A stretch of 64,000 nt of DNA, from positions 68,798 to 132,797 of the forward strand of contig NZ_VCEK01000007.1 of NCBI RefSeq assembly GCF_005862235.1, written 5' to 3'. Within the stretch, counting starts at the first letter, position 1; the number at the start of each line of letters is the position of its first letter. A program made the translations under genes and the position numbers. The notes below the pieces were generated by a model. It was not told the DNA's origin and did no database searches. It saw only the letters and a list, made by a program, of their open reading frames with translations. Shown one piece after another: positions 27,346 through 35,803 of this stretch. Source of the DNA: Saccharomonospora piscinae (GTDB taxonomy: Bacteria > Actinomycetota > Actinomycetes > Mycobacteriales > Pseudonocardiaceae).

Positions 27346-28527
27346 ATGGCTGAGATCGTGCTCGACAAGGTGACCAAGCGGTTCCCCGACGGAGCCCTCG
27401 CCGTGTCGGAGATGGACATCCAGATCACCGACGGGGAGTTCGTCATCCTCGTCGGTCCGTCGGGCTGCGGGAAGTCGACGGCGCTCAACATGATCGCCGG
27501 GCTGGAGGACATCTCCTCCGGTGAGTTGCGCATCGACGGGCAGCGGGCGAACGAGAAGACGCCGAAGGACCGGGACATCGCGATGGTGTTCCAGTCCTAC
27601 GCGCTCTACCCGCACATGAGCGTGCGGGAGAACATGGCCTTCCCACTGCGGCTGGCCAAAGTGGACGACGCCACGGTGCGCCAGAAGGTCGAGGAGGCGG
27701 CCGGCATTCTCGACCTCACCCAGCACCTCGACCGCAGGCCGTCCAACCTCTCCGGCGGGCAGCGTCAGCGGGTCGCCATGGGGCGTGCCATCGTGCGCAG
27801 TCCCAAGGCGTTCCTCATGGACGAACCGCTGTCGAACCTGGACGCGAAACTGCGGGGGCAGATGCGCACGTCGGTGTCGAAACTGCAGAAGCAGCTCGGC
27901 ACCACCACCGTGTACGTCACCCACGACCAGACCGAGGCCATGACGCTGGGCGACCGGGTCGTGGTGCTGCGCGGCGGTGTCGTGCAGCAGATCGGGTCGC
28001 CGCAGTTCCTCTACGACCACCCCGCGAACCTGTTCGTGGCCGGGTTCATCGGCTCGCCGTCGATGAATTTCGTCCCCGCCACCCTGGAACAGGGTGCGCT
28101 GAACAGTGCCCTTGGCAAGATCGAGCTGTCCGACAGCGTGCGGCGCAAGGCCGAGGCGGCGGACGCGCCACGCGAAGTGATCATGGGCGTGCGCCCCGAG
28201 CACTTCGAGGACGCCGCGCTGGTCGAAGAGGGTCACCGCCAGGGCGGTGCGTCGTTCAGCGCCACGGTGGACGTGCTGGAGTCGATGGGCTCGGAGAAGT
28301 ACGCGTACTTCAGCGTCGAAGCCGAGTTGGCGAGCACGGCGGAGCTGCAGGAACTCGCCGCCGACGCCGGAGCCGCCGACGTGCCGGGCGCGGGTTCCAC
28401 CATCGTGTCGAGGCTGTCGGCCGCCTCGGCGGTCCGGGAGGGCGATCAGGCCAAGGTGTGGTTCGACGTGGACAGCGTCCAGCTGTTCGACCCGTCGTCG
28501 GGCCGCAACCTCACCTACGCGGAGTAA
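27346..28527 (+). CDS. sugC: Trehalose ABC transporter ATPase SugC
   Basis: A 393-aa MalK/UgpC-type ATPase. Walker A is GPSGCGKST (37-45), the Q-loop is VFQSYALYPHMSV, the signature is NLSGGQRQR, Walker B is AFLMDEPLSNLD, and the switch is YVTHDQTEA. A C-terminal TOBE/regulatory domain (about 235-393) follows. It powers the LpqY-SugAB importer. A 21-bp repeat array begins 5 nt after the stop codon and separates it from the convergent ParB-like gene. Confidence 0.94.
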   Translation: MAEIVLDKVTKRFPDGALAVSEMDIQITDGEFVILVGPSGCGKSTALNMIAGLEDISSGELRIDGQRANEKTPKDRDIAMVFQSYALYPHMSVRENMAFPLRLAKVDDATVRQKVEEAAGILDLTQHLDRRPSNLSGGQRQRVAMGRAIVRSPKAFLMDEPLSNLDAKLRGQMRTSVSKLQKQLGTTTVYVTHDQTEAMTLGDRVVVLRGGVVQQIGSPQFLYDHPANLFVAGFIGSPSMNFVPATLEQGALNSALGKIELSDSVRRKAEAADAPREVIMGVRPEHFEDAALVEEGHRQGGASFSATVDVLESMGSEKYAYFSVEAELASTAELQELAADAGAADVPGAGSTIVSRLSAASAVREGDQAKVWFDVDSVQLFDPSSGRNLTYAE

Positions 28528-28532
28528 CCCAC

Positions 28533-28633
28533 ACGCCGTGTCCGCAAGTTACGTAGCCGAGTCCGCACCGCACGGGTGCGGACTCGGCTACACCAACTGC
28601 GGACACGGCTACGTAATCTGCGGACACGGCTAC
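28533..28633. repeat. Inverted array of 21-bp repeat units
   Basis: Five units of the same family as 1-105, arranged two leftward and three rightward. Leftward cores lie at 28533-28546 and 28553-28567, rightward cores at 28577-28591, 28598-28612 and 28619-28633, on a strict 21-bp period with variable 6-bp spacers. The two inner cores are exact complements, giving a 16-bp perfect stem with a 7-nt loop (28553-28591). The array fills the gap between the convergent stops of sugC and the ParB-like gene and probably ends transcription from both sides. Confidence 0.92.
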
Positions 28634-28638
28634 ACCGG

Positions 28639-29484
28639 TCAGCTCTGCTGGGCTCGCATCGTCTGGAAGAACTCGTCGTCCCACCGGTGGGTTCGCATCA
28701 GTCGGTACCGTTCGCACGCCACCCACAGGTACGCTTCCGCCTCCGTGCGCGTGCCCACCAGATCGGCCTGGCGCAACATGCGCACCACCGGCAGGTACTC
28801 GTCGTCGTACCAGCGCCTGGCGACGGTCGCCCGGTCGAGCATCGTGCCCTCGTCCTGCATCAGCCGGAATCCCCATGCCTCCACGTGCTCGCCGAGCTGG
28901 GCGTAGTTCCAGTGATCGGTCATCACGACGGCCGCTCTGGCCTCCCCGCGCAGCGGCACACGTTCGAGGAACAGCCTGCGGTAGTCCTTGACGATGAGGT
29001 CGCCGCGGTGCCGGATGCCCTCGGGGTTGAGTTTGGTCCTGACCTCCACGACGGCGGCCTCGATGGAGGTCAGCCCCAGCGCGAACGCCACCGACACCCG
29101 GTGGTGCCCGTCGATGACGAAGTGCAGGTCGCCGACGCGGTAGACCTCGATGGGCGGGATGTGCTCGCCGCGCCTGCTGGCGAGGGCCAGCCGCTCCCAC
29201 CGCTGCCGCACCCTGGCCGAGGTCGGCCGGAACCGGCGGTCGAAGTCGCGGCCCCGGTCGACGCTGCCGACGATCGAGTCGAGCCGGACCACCCGGGTGC
29301 CGATCCGGCGTTCGCCGATCCTGCCGAGTGCCCGCACCACCTCGTCGAACGGCAGCATGATGTTGACGTCGTCGGGCTCGCGCCGGAGCCAGGTCGACAG
29401 CCGGGACAGCACCTGGCGGCGGCGCGCTCGCAGGAAGTCGTGTTCTGCGTCGGCCTTCGGGAAGCCGGTGTCGCGGTTCTTCAC
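28639..29484 (-). CDS. ParB N-terminal-like domain protein
   Basis: A 281-aa protein. Its central segment (VYRVGDLHFVIDGHHRVSVA) is the ParB/Srx-type fold with the GHHR motif of ParB-like nuclease or NTP-binding domains. The N-terminal part is helical and basic (FLRARRRQVLSRLSTWLRRE). The C-terminal half carries conserved-looking WYDDEYLPVVRMLRQ and TEAEAYLWVACERYR. It is unlikely to be the chromosome partition protein, since no parA is near. The GTG at 29484 overlaps the phosphoesterase stop by 4 nt and follows GGAGGC. Confidence 0.75.
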   Translation of the reverse strand: MKNRDTGFPKADAEHDFLRARRRQVLSRLSTWLRREPDDVNIMLPFDEVVRALGRIGERRIGTRVVRLDSIVGSVDRGRDFDRRFRPTSARVRQRWERLALASRRGEHIPPIEVYRVGDLHFVIDGHHRVSVAFALGLTSIEAAVVEVRTKLNPEGIRHRGDLIVKDYRRLFLERVPLRGEARAAVVMTDHWNYAQLGEHVEAWGFRLMQDEGTMLDRATVARRWYDDEYLPVVRMLRQADLVGTRTEAEAYLWVACERYRLMRTHRWDDEFFQTMRAQQS

Positions 29485-30152
29485 AACGCCTCCGTGGTCA
29501 CCTCGGGGCCGAGCCCGAACACGTGGGCGCCGACGATGTTGCGCACGCGGGTGCCGTCGAGTCGGTGATCGGGCGGCCGGGGGCCGTAGGGGTGAACGTG
29601 CCCGTGCAGCAGCCAGCGCGGGCGCAGCCGCCGCACGGTGTCGTGCAGGCAGACGAACCCGCGATGCGGTGCGTCGGCGTCGTCGCCGCCGTCGCCCGCA
29701 CCGCGGGGCGGGGTGTGGGTGAGCAGCACGTCGACGGGCCTGCGCCGGGCGCGGCGCACGAGTCCGCGCGCACGCCGTGTCTGTTCCCGTTCGGTCCACT
29801 GGTTCGGGCCGCCGTTGTAGCGCGGCGACCCGCCCAGACCCGCGATCCGCAGCCCCGCGACCTCGACGACCCGCCCGTCGGCGTTCAGCCCGCCGGACGG
29901 CCCCGGCCACTCGGACGGGAAGCCCGCGCGCAGGACGAGGCCGTTGCGGCGCGCGAACCCGCCGAGGTCGGGGTCGTGGTTGCCGGGCACGAACACCAGC
30001 GGCCGGTCCAGCGCACTCGCCAGGAAGTCGAGGTAGTCGAAGGGCAGATCGCCTGCCGCCAGGATCAGGTCGACGGACAGGGCCGCGACCCGATCCGTCC
30101 AGAACGACTCCTCGACCTCGTCGGCGACGGCGAGCACCCTCGGCGCGGACAT
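29481..30152 (-). CDS. Metallophosphoesterase
   Basis: A 223-aa calcineurin-like phosphoesterase. Metal-binding motifs are AAGDLPFDYLD, the signature GNHDPD, LLTHTPP and HGHVHPY near the end. The usual first motif (D-x-H) is degenerate: the N-terminus reads VLAVADEVEESF, so one metal ligand may differ. It is translationally coupled to the downstream ParB-like gene. The substrate is unknown. Confidence 0.85.
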   Translation of the reverse strand: MSAPRVLAVADEVEESFWTDRVAALSVDLILAAGDLPFDYLDFLASALDRPLVFVPGNHDPDLGGFARRNGLVLRAGFPSEWPGPSGGLNADGRVVEVAGLRIAGLGGSPRYNGGPNQWTEREQTRRARGLVRRARRRPVDVLLTHTPPRGAGDGGDDADAPHRGFVCLHDTVRRLRPRWLLHGHVHPYGPRPPDHRLDGTRVRNIVGAHVFGLGPEVTTEAL

Positions 30153-30159
30153 GACTCCA

Positions 30160-30276
30160 TCATCCCGGTCCGCGCGCGAACTCCGGGTTGGTCGCGATGA
30201 TCGCGGTGACGATGACCACCCACGCGAAGGCGGTGGTGAGTCCCCAGAACTTGAGGTTGGTGAGCATGCGGGTCAT
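30160..30276 (-). CDS. Small membrane protein, 38 aa
   Basis: A 38-codon gene starting MTRMLTNLKFWGLTTAFAWV, with one clear membrane helix (FWGLTTAFAWVVIVTAIIAT) and a short polar tail NPEFARGPG. The ATG is preceded by GGGAGGAG at 7-nt spacing, unusually strong for the region. It lies 57 bp after corA and 7 bp before the phosphoesterase on the same strand. It could be a small partner of CorA, but that is inference. No family was recognised. Confidence 0.65.
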   Translation of the reverse strand: MTRMLTNLKFWGLTTAFAWVVIVTAIIATNPEFARGPG

Positions 30277-30333
30277 GACCCACTCCTCCCTGTCGAAGTC
30301 GAGTGTGCGGCTGGCGCGGCGGGACGCGCCCGC

Positions 30334-31419
30334 TCAGAGCCACTTCTTCTTGCGGAACACCCGGTAGAGCACCAGGCAGATGACGAGGATGACCGCGATG
30401 ACGGCCGGATAGCCGTAGCGCGAGTGGATCTCCGGCATGTAGTCGAAGTTCATGCCGTAGATCCCCGCGATGGCGGTGGGCACCGCGACGATCGCGGCCC
30501 ACGCCGTGATCTTGCGCATGTCCGAGTTCAGTTGCAGCGTGATCTTGCCGAGGGTGGCGTCGACCAGTGTGGTCAGCAGCTCGTCGAAGGCGGCCACCCG
30601 TTCGCTGACGGTGGTGACGTGGTCGTGGACGTTGCGGAAGTAGGACCGCACCTCGTCGGGGACCAGGCGGGTGTAGCCCTCCGACAGCCTGCGCAGCGGG
30701 GTGGCCAGAGGTAGTACGGCCCTGCGCAGTTCGAGCACCTCGCGCTTGAACAGGTAGATCTGTTCCGACGTGACCCGGGTGCGCGGCGCGAACACCTCGG
30801 CCTCCATCGCGTCGATGTCGTCCTCGATGCGCTCGCTGACGACGAGGAAGTGGTCGACGACGTGGTCGGCGATGGCGTGCAGCACGGACGCGGGCCCGGG
30901 CAGCAGGCGCTCGGGATCGGCGTCCAGCTCCCGCCGCAGGTGCGCGAGCCCGGCGTGGTTGCCGTGCCGCACGGTGATGATGAAGTCGGCGCCGAGGAAG
31001 GCCATGAGCTCTCCCGACTCGACGATCTCGTTGGCGGTGGTCGGGGAATCGTGTTCCACGTAGCGCACGGTGCGGAACACCATGAACAGCGTGTCGTCGT
31101 AGCGCTCCAGCTTGGGCCGCTGGTGTGCGTGGACCGCGTCCTCGACGGCCAGCTCGTGCAGCCCGAACGTGTCGGCGACGCCCTGGATCTGCTCCTCGTT
31201 GGGCTCGTGCAGGCCGATCCACACGAAACCGTCGCCGCGCTCGCGGACTTCCTTGATCGCCTCGACGTGGGTCCACTCACCGGGCTGGCGCACACCGTCG
31301 ACGTAGACACCGCAGTCGACGACATACGTCGGCGGCACGGGCACGGCGGCGGCGCGGCGGCGGCCGACGCGGCCGTTGCTCCGGGAACGCAGCTGACCGA
31401 GCGTGGGAATAGCGGGCAT
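30334..31419 (-). CDS. corA: Magnesium/cobalt transporter CorA
   Basis: A 361-aa CorA channel protein. A large N-terminal cytoplasmic domain (about 1-295) is followed by two C-terminal membrane helices, with the selectivity motif YGMNF between them (residues near 325) and the basic tail FRKKKWL. It assembles as a pentameric Mg2+ channel. Position after lpqY-sugABC matches Rv1239. The roughly 160-nt leader before it holds a small proline-rich ORF and a perfect GC hairpin, hinting at leader-peptide control. Confidence 0.93.
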   Translation of the reverse strand: MPAIPTLGQLRSRSNGRVGRRRAAAVPVPPTYVVDCGVYVDGVRQPGEWTHVEAIKEVRERGDGFVWIGLHEPNEEQIQGVADTFGLHELAVEDAVHAHQRPKLERYDDTLFMVFRTVRYVEHDSPTTANEIVESGELMAFLGADFIITVRHGNHAGLAHLRRELDADPERLLPGPASVLHAIADHVVDHFLVVSERIEDDIDAMEAEVFAPRTRVTSEQIYLFKREVLELRRAVLPLATPLRRLSEGYTRLVPDEVRSYFRNVHDHVTTVSERVAAFDELLTTLVDATLGKITLQLNSDMRKITAWAAIVAVPTAIAGIYGMNFDYMPEIHSRYGYPAVIAVILVICLVLYRVFRKKKWL

Positions 31420-31473
31420 GGAACTCTCCTGGCTGCGATGTCGTGAACTCTGACGACAGGCATGTGCCAGCGG

Positions 31474-31489
31474 TCCCGCCCGGGCGGGA
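31474..31489 (-). promoter_or_regulatory. Perfect GC palindrome in corA leader
   Basis: TCCCGCCCGGGCGGGA is a perfect 16-bp palindrome, 11 bp after the stop of the leader ORF and about 55 bp before the corA ATG. As RNA it would form a strong stem. There is no U-tract, so simple intrinsic termination is not assured; Rho-dependent or translation-coupled control is possible. Confidence 0.6.
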
Positions 31490-31500
31490 GTCCGGCCGCG

Positions 31501-31581
31501 TCAGCGCGGCATAGGACGTGGGCCGACCGGGAGGCGGGAAACGCCGGCGCTACTAGGAAGCGGACTATCGCCACTACTCAT
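31501..31581 (-). CDS. Putative corA leader peptide, 26 aa
   Basis: A short ORF, MSSGDSPLPSSAGVSRLPVG then PRPMPR, ahead of corA on the same strand. GGAGG lies 11 nt before its ATG, and it ends in a Pro/Arg-rich run just before the GC palindrome. Proline-containing leader ORFs such as enterobacterial mgtL and corL sense Mg2+ through slow translation. The arrangement here is analogous, but homology is not implied. Confidence 0.5.
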   Translation of the reverse strand: MSSGDSPLPSSAGVSRLPVGPRPMPR

Positions 31582-31778
31582 CTGGGTCCCCACCTCCTCT
31601 CGACTCGACGTCGGCCGGTGCGGGCGGGCCGGGAAACACCGGCCGCGGCGCGCGCACCACCTGACTGAGGCTACTCCTGCCCGCCGCCGGTTGTCCGCAC
31701 CGGGCCGGGTGCGGCGCACCACGGGAGGTAAACCGGCTACGGTGAGGTCAGTTCCCGCGCACGGCTTTCGAGGATGAC
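31582..31778. other. Distal corA leader / divergent promoter region
   Basis: About 200 bp between the corA leader ORF and the DUF2332 gene. On the corA strand it can form a GGCCGGTG/CACCGGCC stem around 31625-31660. TACGGT at 31738-31743 could be a -10 for the rightward gene. I looked for the conserved elements of the M-box magnesium riboswitch and did not find them. Confidence 0.45.
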
Positions 31779-32918
31779 ATGGCTTCGAGTCTGGACACCG
31801 CTCGCGAGCGGCTACGCCGGTTCGCCGAGCACGAGGCGGCGGACGCCTCGCCGCTGTACTCGCACCTCGCCGCGGAGGCCGCCACCGACGACGAGGTGGC
31901 CGGGCTGCTCACGGCCGCGTCCGGCGACGACGCGGACCCGGCGCTGCTGCTGGCCGCGGCCCACCGGCTGGTGCAGGCCGAGCCGATCCACCCGCTGTCG
32001 CGGTACTACCCCTCGCTGGGCGGGCTCGACGGTCCCGACTCGCAGACGTGGCCGCTGTTCCGCGACTTCGTGCTCGAACGTGCCGACCGGGTACGTGAGC
32101 TTGTCTCGACCCGGGCCACCCGGACCGACGAGGTGCGCCGCGCTGCCGTGCTGTACCCCGCGGTCGCGGGTGTGGCGAAGCGGGCGCGCGGGCCGGTCGG
32201 GCTGCTGGAGGTCGGGTGTGGTGCCGGGTTGTTGCTCGGGATGGACACGTTCTCCTACCGCTACCAGCGCGACGGGGGTGAACAACTCGTCGCCGGACCG
32301 GCGAAGGCCGTGGTGGGCCTGCACTGCTCGCTGGCGGTGGCCGACGGCGCGGTGTTTCCCGCCCTGCCGAAGAAGCTCGCGGTGAAGGCGAGGGTGGGGC
32401 TCGACCGCCATCCGGTCGACGCGGCCGACGAGGACGAGCTGGCGTGGCTGGAGGCGTGCGTCTGGGCCGATCAACCCGACCGGATCCGCCTGCTGCGGAC
32501 GGCGGCGGGCGCCCAGCGCCGGTGGCAGCCCGAGCTGTTCGCCGGTGACGCGGTCGGCGACCTGGCCACGGCGGCAGGGCGGGTTCCGGACGAGCTGCCG
32601 CTGGTCGTCTTCACGGATGGCGTACTAGGGTCGCTGCCCGCCGAGCGGCGCGAGGACTTCGTCGCCGCGCTGGGGGAGATCGCCGCCCACCGCCCGCTGT
32701 CGTGGGTGGCTGTCGAGTACTCGGGGGACTCCGGCGATTCGGGGCTCGCGGCGTGGCTGAACCTGGTGGCACCCGACGCTGCCGCGCCGGCCGCCGCCAC
32801 GGGGCAAGCCGTGCTGGGCGTCGTCGCCTTCGAGGACGGCCGGGCGCGGGGTGAGCTGCTGGCGAGCGCCGAGCCGCAGGGGCAGCGCATGACCTGGCTG
32901 GCGGGGTCAGCGGGGTAG
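31779..32918 (+). CDS. DUF2332 domain protein
   Basis: A 379-aa protein of the DUF2332 family, common in actinobacteria. [21 protein letters not shown] resembles a SAM-methyltransferase motif I, and [20 protein letters not shown] and [11 protein letters not shown] follow later; a methyltransferase-like fold is plausible, but no activity is known to me. The ATG starts [20 protein letters not shown]. Its stop lies within the 3' end of the convergent Nudix gene (12-nt overlap). Confidence 0.8.
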   Translation: MASSLDTARERLRRFAEHEAADASPLYSHLAAEAATDDEVAGLLTAASGDDADPALLLAAAHRLVQAEPIHPLSRYYPSLGGLDGPDSQTWPLFRDFVLERADRVRELVSTRATRTDEVRRAAVLYPAVAGVAKRARGPVGLLEVGCGAGLLLGMDTFSYRYQRDGGEQLVAGPAKAVVGLHCSLAVADGAVFPALPKKLAVKARVGLDRHPVDAADEDELAWLEACVWADQPDRIRLLRTAAGAQRRWQPELFAGDAVGDLATAAGRVPDELPLVVFTDGVLGSLPAERREDFVAALGEIAAHRPLSWVAVEYSGDSGDSGLAAWLNLVAPDAAAPAAATGQAVLGVVAFEDGRARGELLASAEPQGQRMTWLAGSAG

Positions 32919-33311
32919 CGCGTCCCACGTCCGGAGGGTCTCGGCCAGGCCCGGCGTGAGTGCGTCCCTGGTCGCGAGCGCGGAGAACTGGGCCGAATTC
33001 ACCCAGCCGATGTCGTCGGCATCGTCTCCGGCGCACAACCGGCCGCCGGAGACCGTACACGTGTAGTCGCTGATCAGGTATCGGCCGAGCGGGACGGTGC
33101 CCCGGAGGGTGACAGGCGTGACGTGCAGCCCGGTCTCCTCGCGGAGCTCTCTGACCAGGGCTTCGGCGTCGGTCTCGCCGGGGCGCACCCGGCCTCCGGG
33201 CAGCGACCACCGGCCCCGATGCGGATCGTGCGCCCGGCGTACGAGCAGCAGGCGGCCGTCGGCGTCGAACACGATCCCGCCCACGCAGCGGACGCTGTCG
33301 GCCCGGTGCAT
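32907..33311 (-). CDS. MutT-like Nudix hydrolase
   Basis: A 134-aa Nudix hydrolase with a canonical box: [15 protein letters not shown] directly followed by RELREETGL (about residues 39-62), holding all catalytic glutamates. Small size and an N-terminal [20 protein letters not shown] resemble MutT/NudG-type sanitation enzymes, but the nucleotide specificity cannot be read. It is convergent with the DUF2332 gene. Confidence 0.88.
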   Translation of the reverse strand: MHRADSVRCVGGIVFDADGRLLLVRRAHDPHRGRWSLPGGRVRPGETDAEALVRELREETGLHVTPVTLRGTVPLGRYLISDYTCTVSGGRLCAGDDADDIGWVNSAQFSALATRDALTPGLAETLRTWDALPR

Positions 33312-33531
33312 CGGCGCTCACCTTCCTCCGTCGCGGAGCCGTGACGTCCCGCACTCGTCGTGTTGTGTATCACTCGAAAGCTTCACGGAGTGTAGTCGTG
33401 AATGGCAGACTGCGCAGTGCGCTGACCCAAGCGCAGGACTTTGCTGCCGTAACGGAGCGCAGTGCGGTACAAACTTAGTGGCACCAAGCCGCAACACAGG
33501 TCTGCACTTCGAGAGACGGGATTGATCGCCG

Positions 33532-33693
33532 ATGAACGCGAAAAAGCTTGCGACGTTCGCTGGTATCGCGTTGGTCCTCTTCTTCGTGATCGCCCGACCG
33601 GACGAGGCAGCGGGGTTCGTGGACAACATCATCACCGCGCTGCGCGACGCCGCCGAGGCAGTGATCACGTTTGTCAGCAACGTCTTCAGCTGA
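33532..33693 (+). CDS. Small membrane protein, 53 aa
   Basis: A 53-codon gene starting MNAKKLATFAGIALVLFFVI, a single N-terminal membrane helix. An acidic stretch (RPDEAAGF) and an amphipathic C-terminal helix (NIITALRDAAEAVITFVSNV) follow. It lies 19 bp before the PH-domain membrane gene, likely in the same transcript. Codon use is less GC-biased than its neighbours. Unknown function; similar short genes accompany PH-domain genes in related actinobacteria, from memory. Confidence 0.7.
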   Translation: MNAKKLATFAGIALVLFFVIARPDEAAGFVDNIITALRDAAEAVITFVSNVFS

Positions 33694-33712
33694 TCGACGG
33701 TAGGCTCCGGCC

Positions 33713-34276
33713 ATGTTCGCGCCACGCGATCCAGACGAGTACCTGCTCGACACCGAGCGCCGGGTGATCAGGATCCGGCGGCACTGGTCCTGCCTCATCT
33801 GGCAGACCTTCGAGGCCGTCGCCCTGATCGCCGTGTGCGTCATGGTGTCCTACATCCTGCCGCCCGCCATGTGGGTGTTGCAGAACGTCCTGTGGTACGT
33901 CGCGCTGTTCCTGGTCCTGCGCTTCGCCTACCAGGTGATCGAGTGGTGGGTGGAGCGGTTGGTGGTGACCGACAAACGGTTCGTCATGACCAAGGGGGTC
34001 TGGACCACCCAGGTGCTGATGATGCCGATCACGAAGGTCACCGACCTCACCTACGAACGGCCGTTCCTCGGCCGCATGCTCGGCTACGGCACCATGGTCG
34101 TGGAGTCGGCCGGTCAGATCCAGGCGCTGAACCGCATCGAGTACCTCCCGAGGCCGGAGGACTTCTACGACACGATCTCGGAGCTCGTGTTCGGCGACAA
34201 GCAGAAGCAGGCCGAACGCTTCTCGATGATCAAGGCGCAGCGTGCGGCCCGGCGGAACAAGAAGATGGTCGGCTGA
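33713..34276 (+). CDS. PH domain-containing membrane protein
   Basis: A 187-aa protein with two membrane helices (about residues 28-70: TFEAVALIAVCVMVSYILPP and VLWYVALFLVLRFAY). They are followed by a bacterial PH-like (bPH2/DUF304) domain with RLVVTDKRFVMTKGVW, MPITKVTDLTYERPFLGRML and GTMVVESAGQ. A basic C-terminal tail follows. Such proteins are membrane-associated and their role is unknown. The start is the ATG at 33713. Confidence 0.85.
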   Translation: MFAPRDPDEYLLDTERRVIRIRRHWSCLIWQTFEAVALIAVCVMVSYILPPAMWVLQNVLWYVALFLVLRFAYQVIEWWVERLVVTDKRFVMTKGVWTTQVLMMPITKVTDLTYERPFLGRMLGYGTMVVESAGQIQALNRIEYLPRPEDFYDTISELVFGDKQKQAERFSMIKAQRAARRNKKMVG

Positions 34277-34300
34277 GGTCGGTCCCGCTCGGGCGGGACA

Positions 34301-35182
34301 ATGGCCGGTGTGCGCATCGACCTGCATACTCACTCGACCGTCTCGGACGGCACCGACAGTCCCGCCGAACTCGTGCGCCTCGCGGCGGGCGCCGGGCTCG
34401 ACGTGGTCGCGCTGACCGACCACGACACCACGGCGGGGTGGGAGCCCGCGGCGGCGGCCCTGCCCGACGGGCTGACCCTGGTGCCCGGTGCCGAGCTGTC
34501 GTGTGAGTCGACCTCGGCCGAGGGATGGCCGGTGAGCGTGCATCTGCTGGCCTACCTGTTCGATCCCGCCTCACCGCCGCTGGTCGCGGAGCAGCGCAGG
34601 CTGCGGCAGGAGCGGCGCGGGCGGCTGCGGGTGATGGCGGAGCGCATGGCCGCCGACGGTCTGCCCGTCGACCCCGACGAGGTGATGGCCGGGCTGGGCC
34701 CGGACGCCCCCGCCGGTCGGCCGCATCTGGCGAGAGCGCTGGTGCGGGCCGGCGTGGTCGCGACCGTCGACGAGGCGTTCGCGCGCTTTCTCGGCGGTGG
34801 CCGGGGCTACTACGTCTCGAGGGCCGACACGCCCGTGGTGACCGCCATCGAGATGATCGCGGCGGCGGGCGGGGTGACGGTGCTGGCTCATCCGTTCGCG
34901 GCGTCCCGGGGACCGACGGTCTCCGCGAGCACCATCGCCGAGCTGGCCGAGCGCGGTCTCACGGGCGTGGAGGTGGACCACCCCGACCACGCGCCGGACG
35001 TGCGGGCGCGGTTGCGGAGGCTCGCGGACGAACTGGGGCTGGTGCGAACCGGGTCCAGCGACTATCACGGCGCCAACAAGACTCTCGTGCTCGGTCAGGA
35101 GACGACGGAGGACGAGCAGTTCGGGGAGCTACTGGCGCGCGCCGAGGGCGAGCCGGTGCGGACCACCGGGGCCACGCCGTGA
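34301..35182 (+). CDS. PHP-domain phosphoesterase
   Basis: A 293-aa polymerase-and-histidinol-phosphatase family enzyme. Metal ligands are seen in RIDLHTHSTVSDGTDSP, ALTDHDTTAGW, PGAELSCE, VLAHPFA and TGSSDYHG. The set fits YciV/RnmA-type 3',5'-nucleotide bisphosphate phosphatase or 5'-3' exoribonuclease enzymes that recycle pAp and short RNA. It overlaps marC by 4 nt, forming an operon with the RecB-like gene. Confidence 0.88.
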   Translation: MAGVRIDLHTHSTVSDGTDSPAELVRLAAGAGLDVVALTDHDTTAGWEPAAAALPDGLTLVPGAELSCESTSAEGWPVSVHLLAYLFDPASPPLVAEQRRLRQERRGRLRVMAERMAADGLPVDPDEVMAGLGPDAPAGRPHLARALVRAGVVATVDEAFARFLGGGRGYYVSRADTPVVTAIEMIAAAGGVTVLAHPFAASRGPTVSASTIAELAERGLTGVEVDHPDHAPDVRARLRRLADELGLVRTGSSDYHGANKTLVLGQETTEDEQFGELLARAEGEPVRTTGATP

Positions 35183-35802
35183 CGGCGGAGATCTTCAACG
35201 CGACCCTGTTCCTCGAAGCGTTCATCACCCTGCTGGTGATCATGGACCCGCCCGGCACGGTTCCGGTGTTCCTGAGCCTCGTCGGCCGCAAGCCCCCGCC
35301 TGCGCGGGCCAGGGCGGCGCGCCAGGCGGTACTCGTGTCGCTGCTGGTGATCACCCTGTTCGCGGTGGCCGGCCAGGCGATCCTCGCCTATCTGGGCATC
35401 GGGATTCCCGCGTTGCAGGGCGCGGGCGGGCTGCTGTTGCTGCTGGTGGCGCTCGATCTCCTGACGGGCAAGGGCAGCTCGGAGCCGGAGGCCACCGAGG
35501 ACGTCAACGTGGCGCTGGTGCCGCTGGGCACACCGCTGCTGGCCGGGCCGGGCGCGATCGCGGCGACGATCGTGTTCGTGCGGCAGGCGGACGGGCAGAC
35601 CGGCGCGTACCTGGCGCTCGGCGCGGCCATCGTGGCGGTACACCTGGTGTTGTGGCTGTGTATGCGGTACTCCGGGGTGCTCATCAGGGTGGTGCGCGAG
35701 AGCGGCATCACGCTGCTGGCCAAGGTGGCGGGGCTGCTGCTGGCCGCCATCGCCGTGGAGCTGGTGGCCGACTCGGTCCGCGGTTTCATCGAAGGGGCGT
35801 GA
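35179..35802 (+). CDS. MarC-family membrane protein
   Basis: A 207-aa integral membrane protein with six helices. It carries the MarC/UPF0056 signatures ITLLVIMDPPGTVPVFLSL at the N-terminus and PLGTPLLAGPGAIAATIV in the middle. The transport activity of the family is unproven; the old link to multiple antibiotic resistance has been withdrawn. GTG start, coupled to the upstream PHP gene. Confidence 0.9.
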   Translation: MTAEIFNATLFLEAFITLLVIMDPPGTVPVFLSLVGRKPPPARARAARQAVLVSLLVITLFAVAGQAILAYLGIGIPALQGAGGLLLLLVALDLLTGKGSSEPEATEDVNVALVPLGTPLLAGPGAIAATIVFVRQADGQTGAYLALGAAIVAVHLVLWLCMRYSGVLIRVVRESGITLLAKVAGLLLAAIAVELVADSVRGFIEGA

Positions 35803-35803
35803 G

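Noticed and set aside
31420-31778. M-box magnesium riboswitch upstream of corA
   Set aside because: The conserved M-box sequence elements I know are not present on the corA strand. A leader ORF with hairpin explains the region better.
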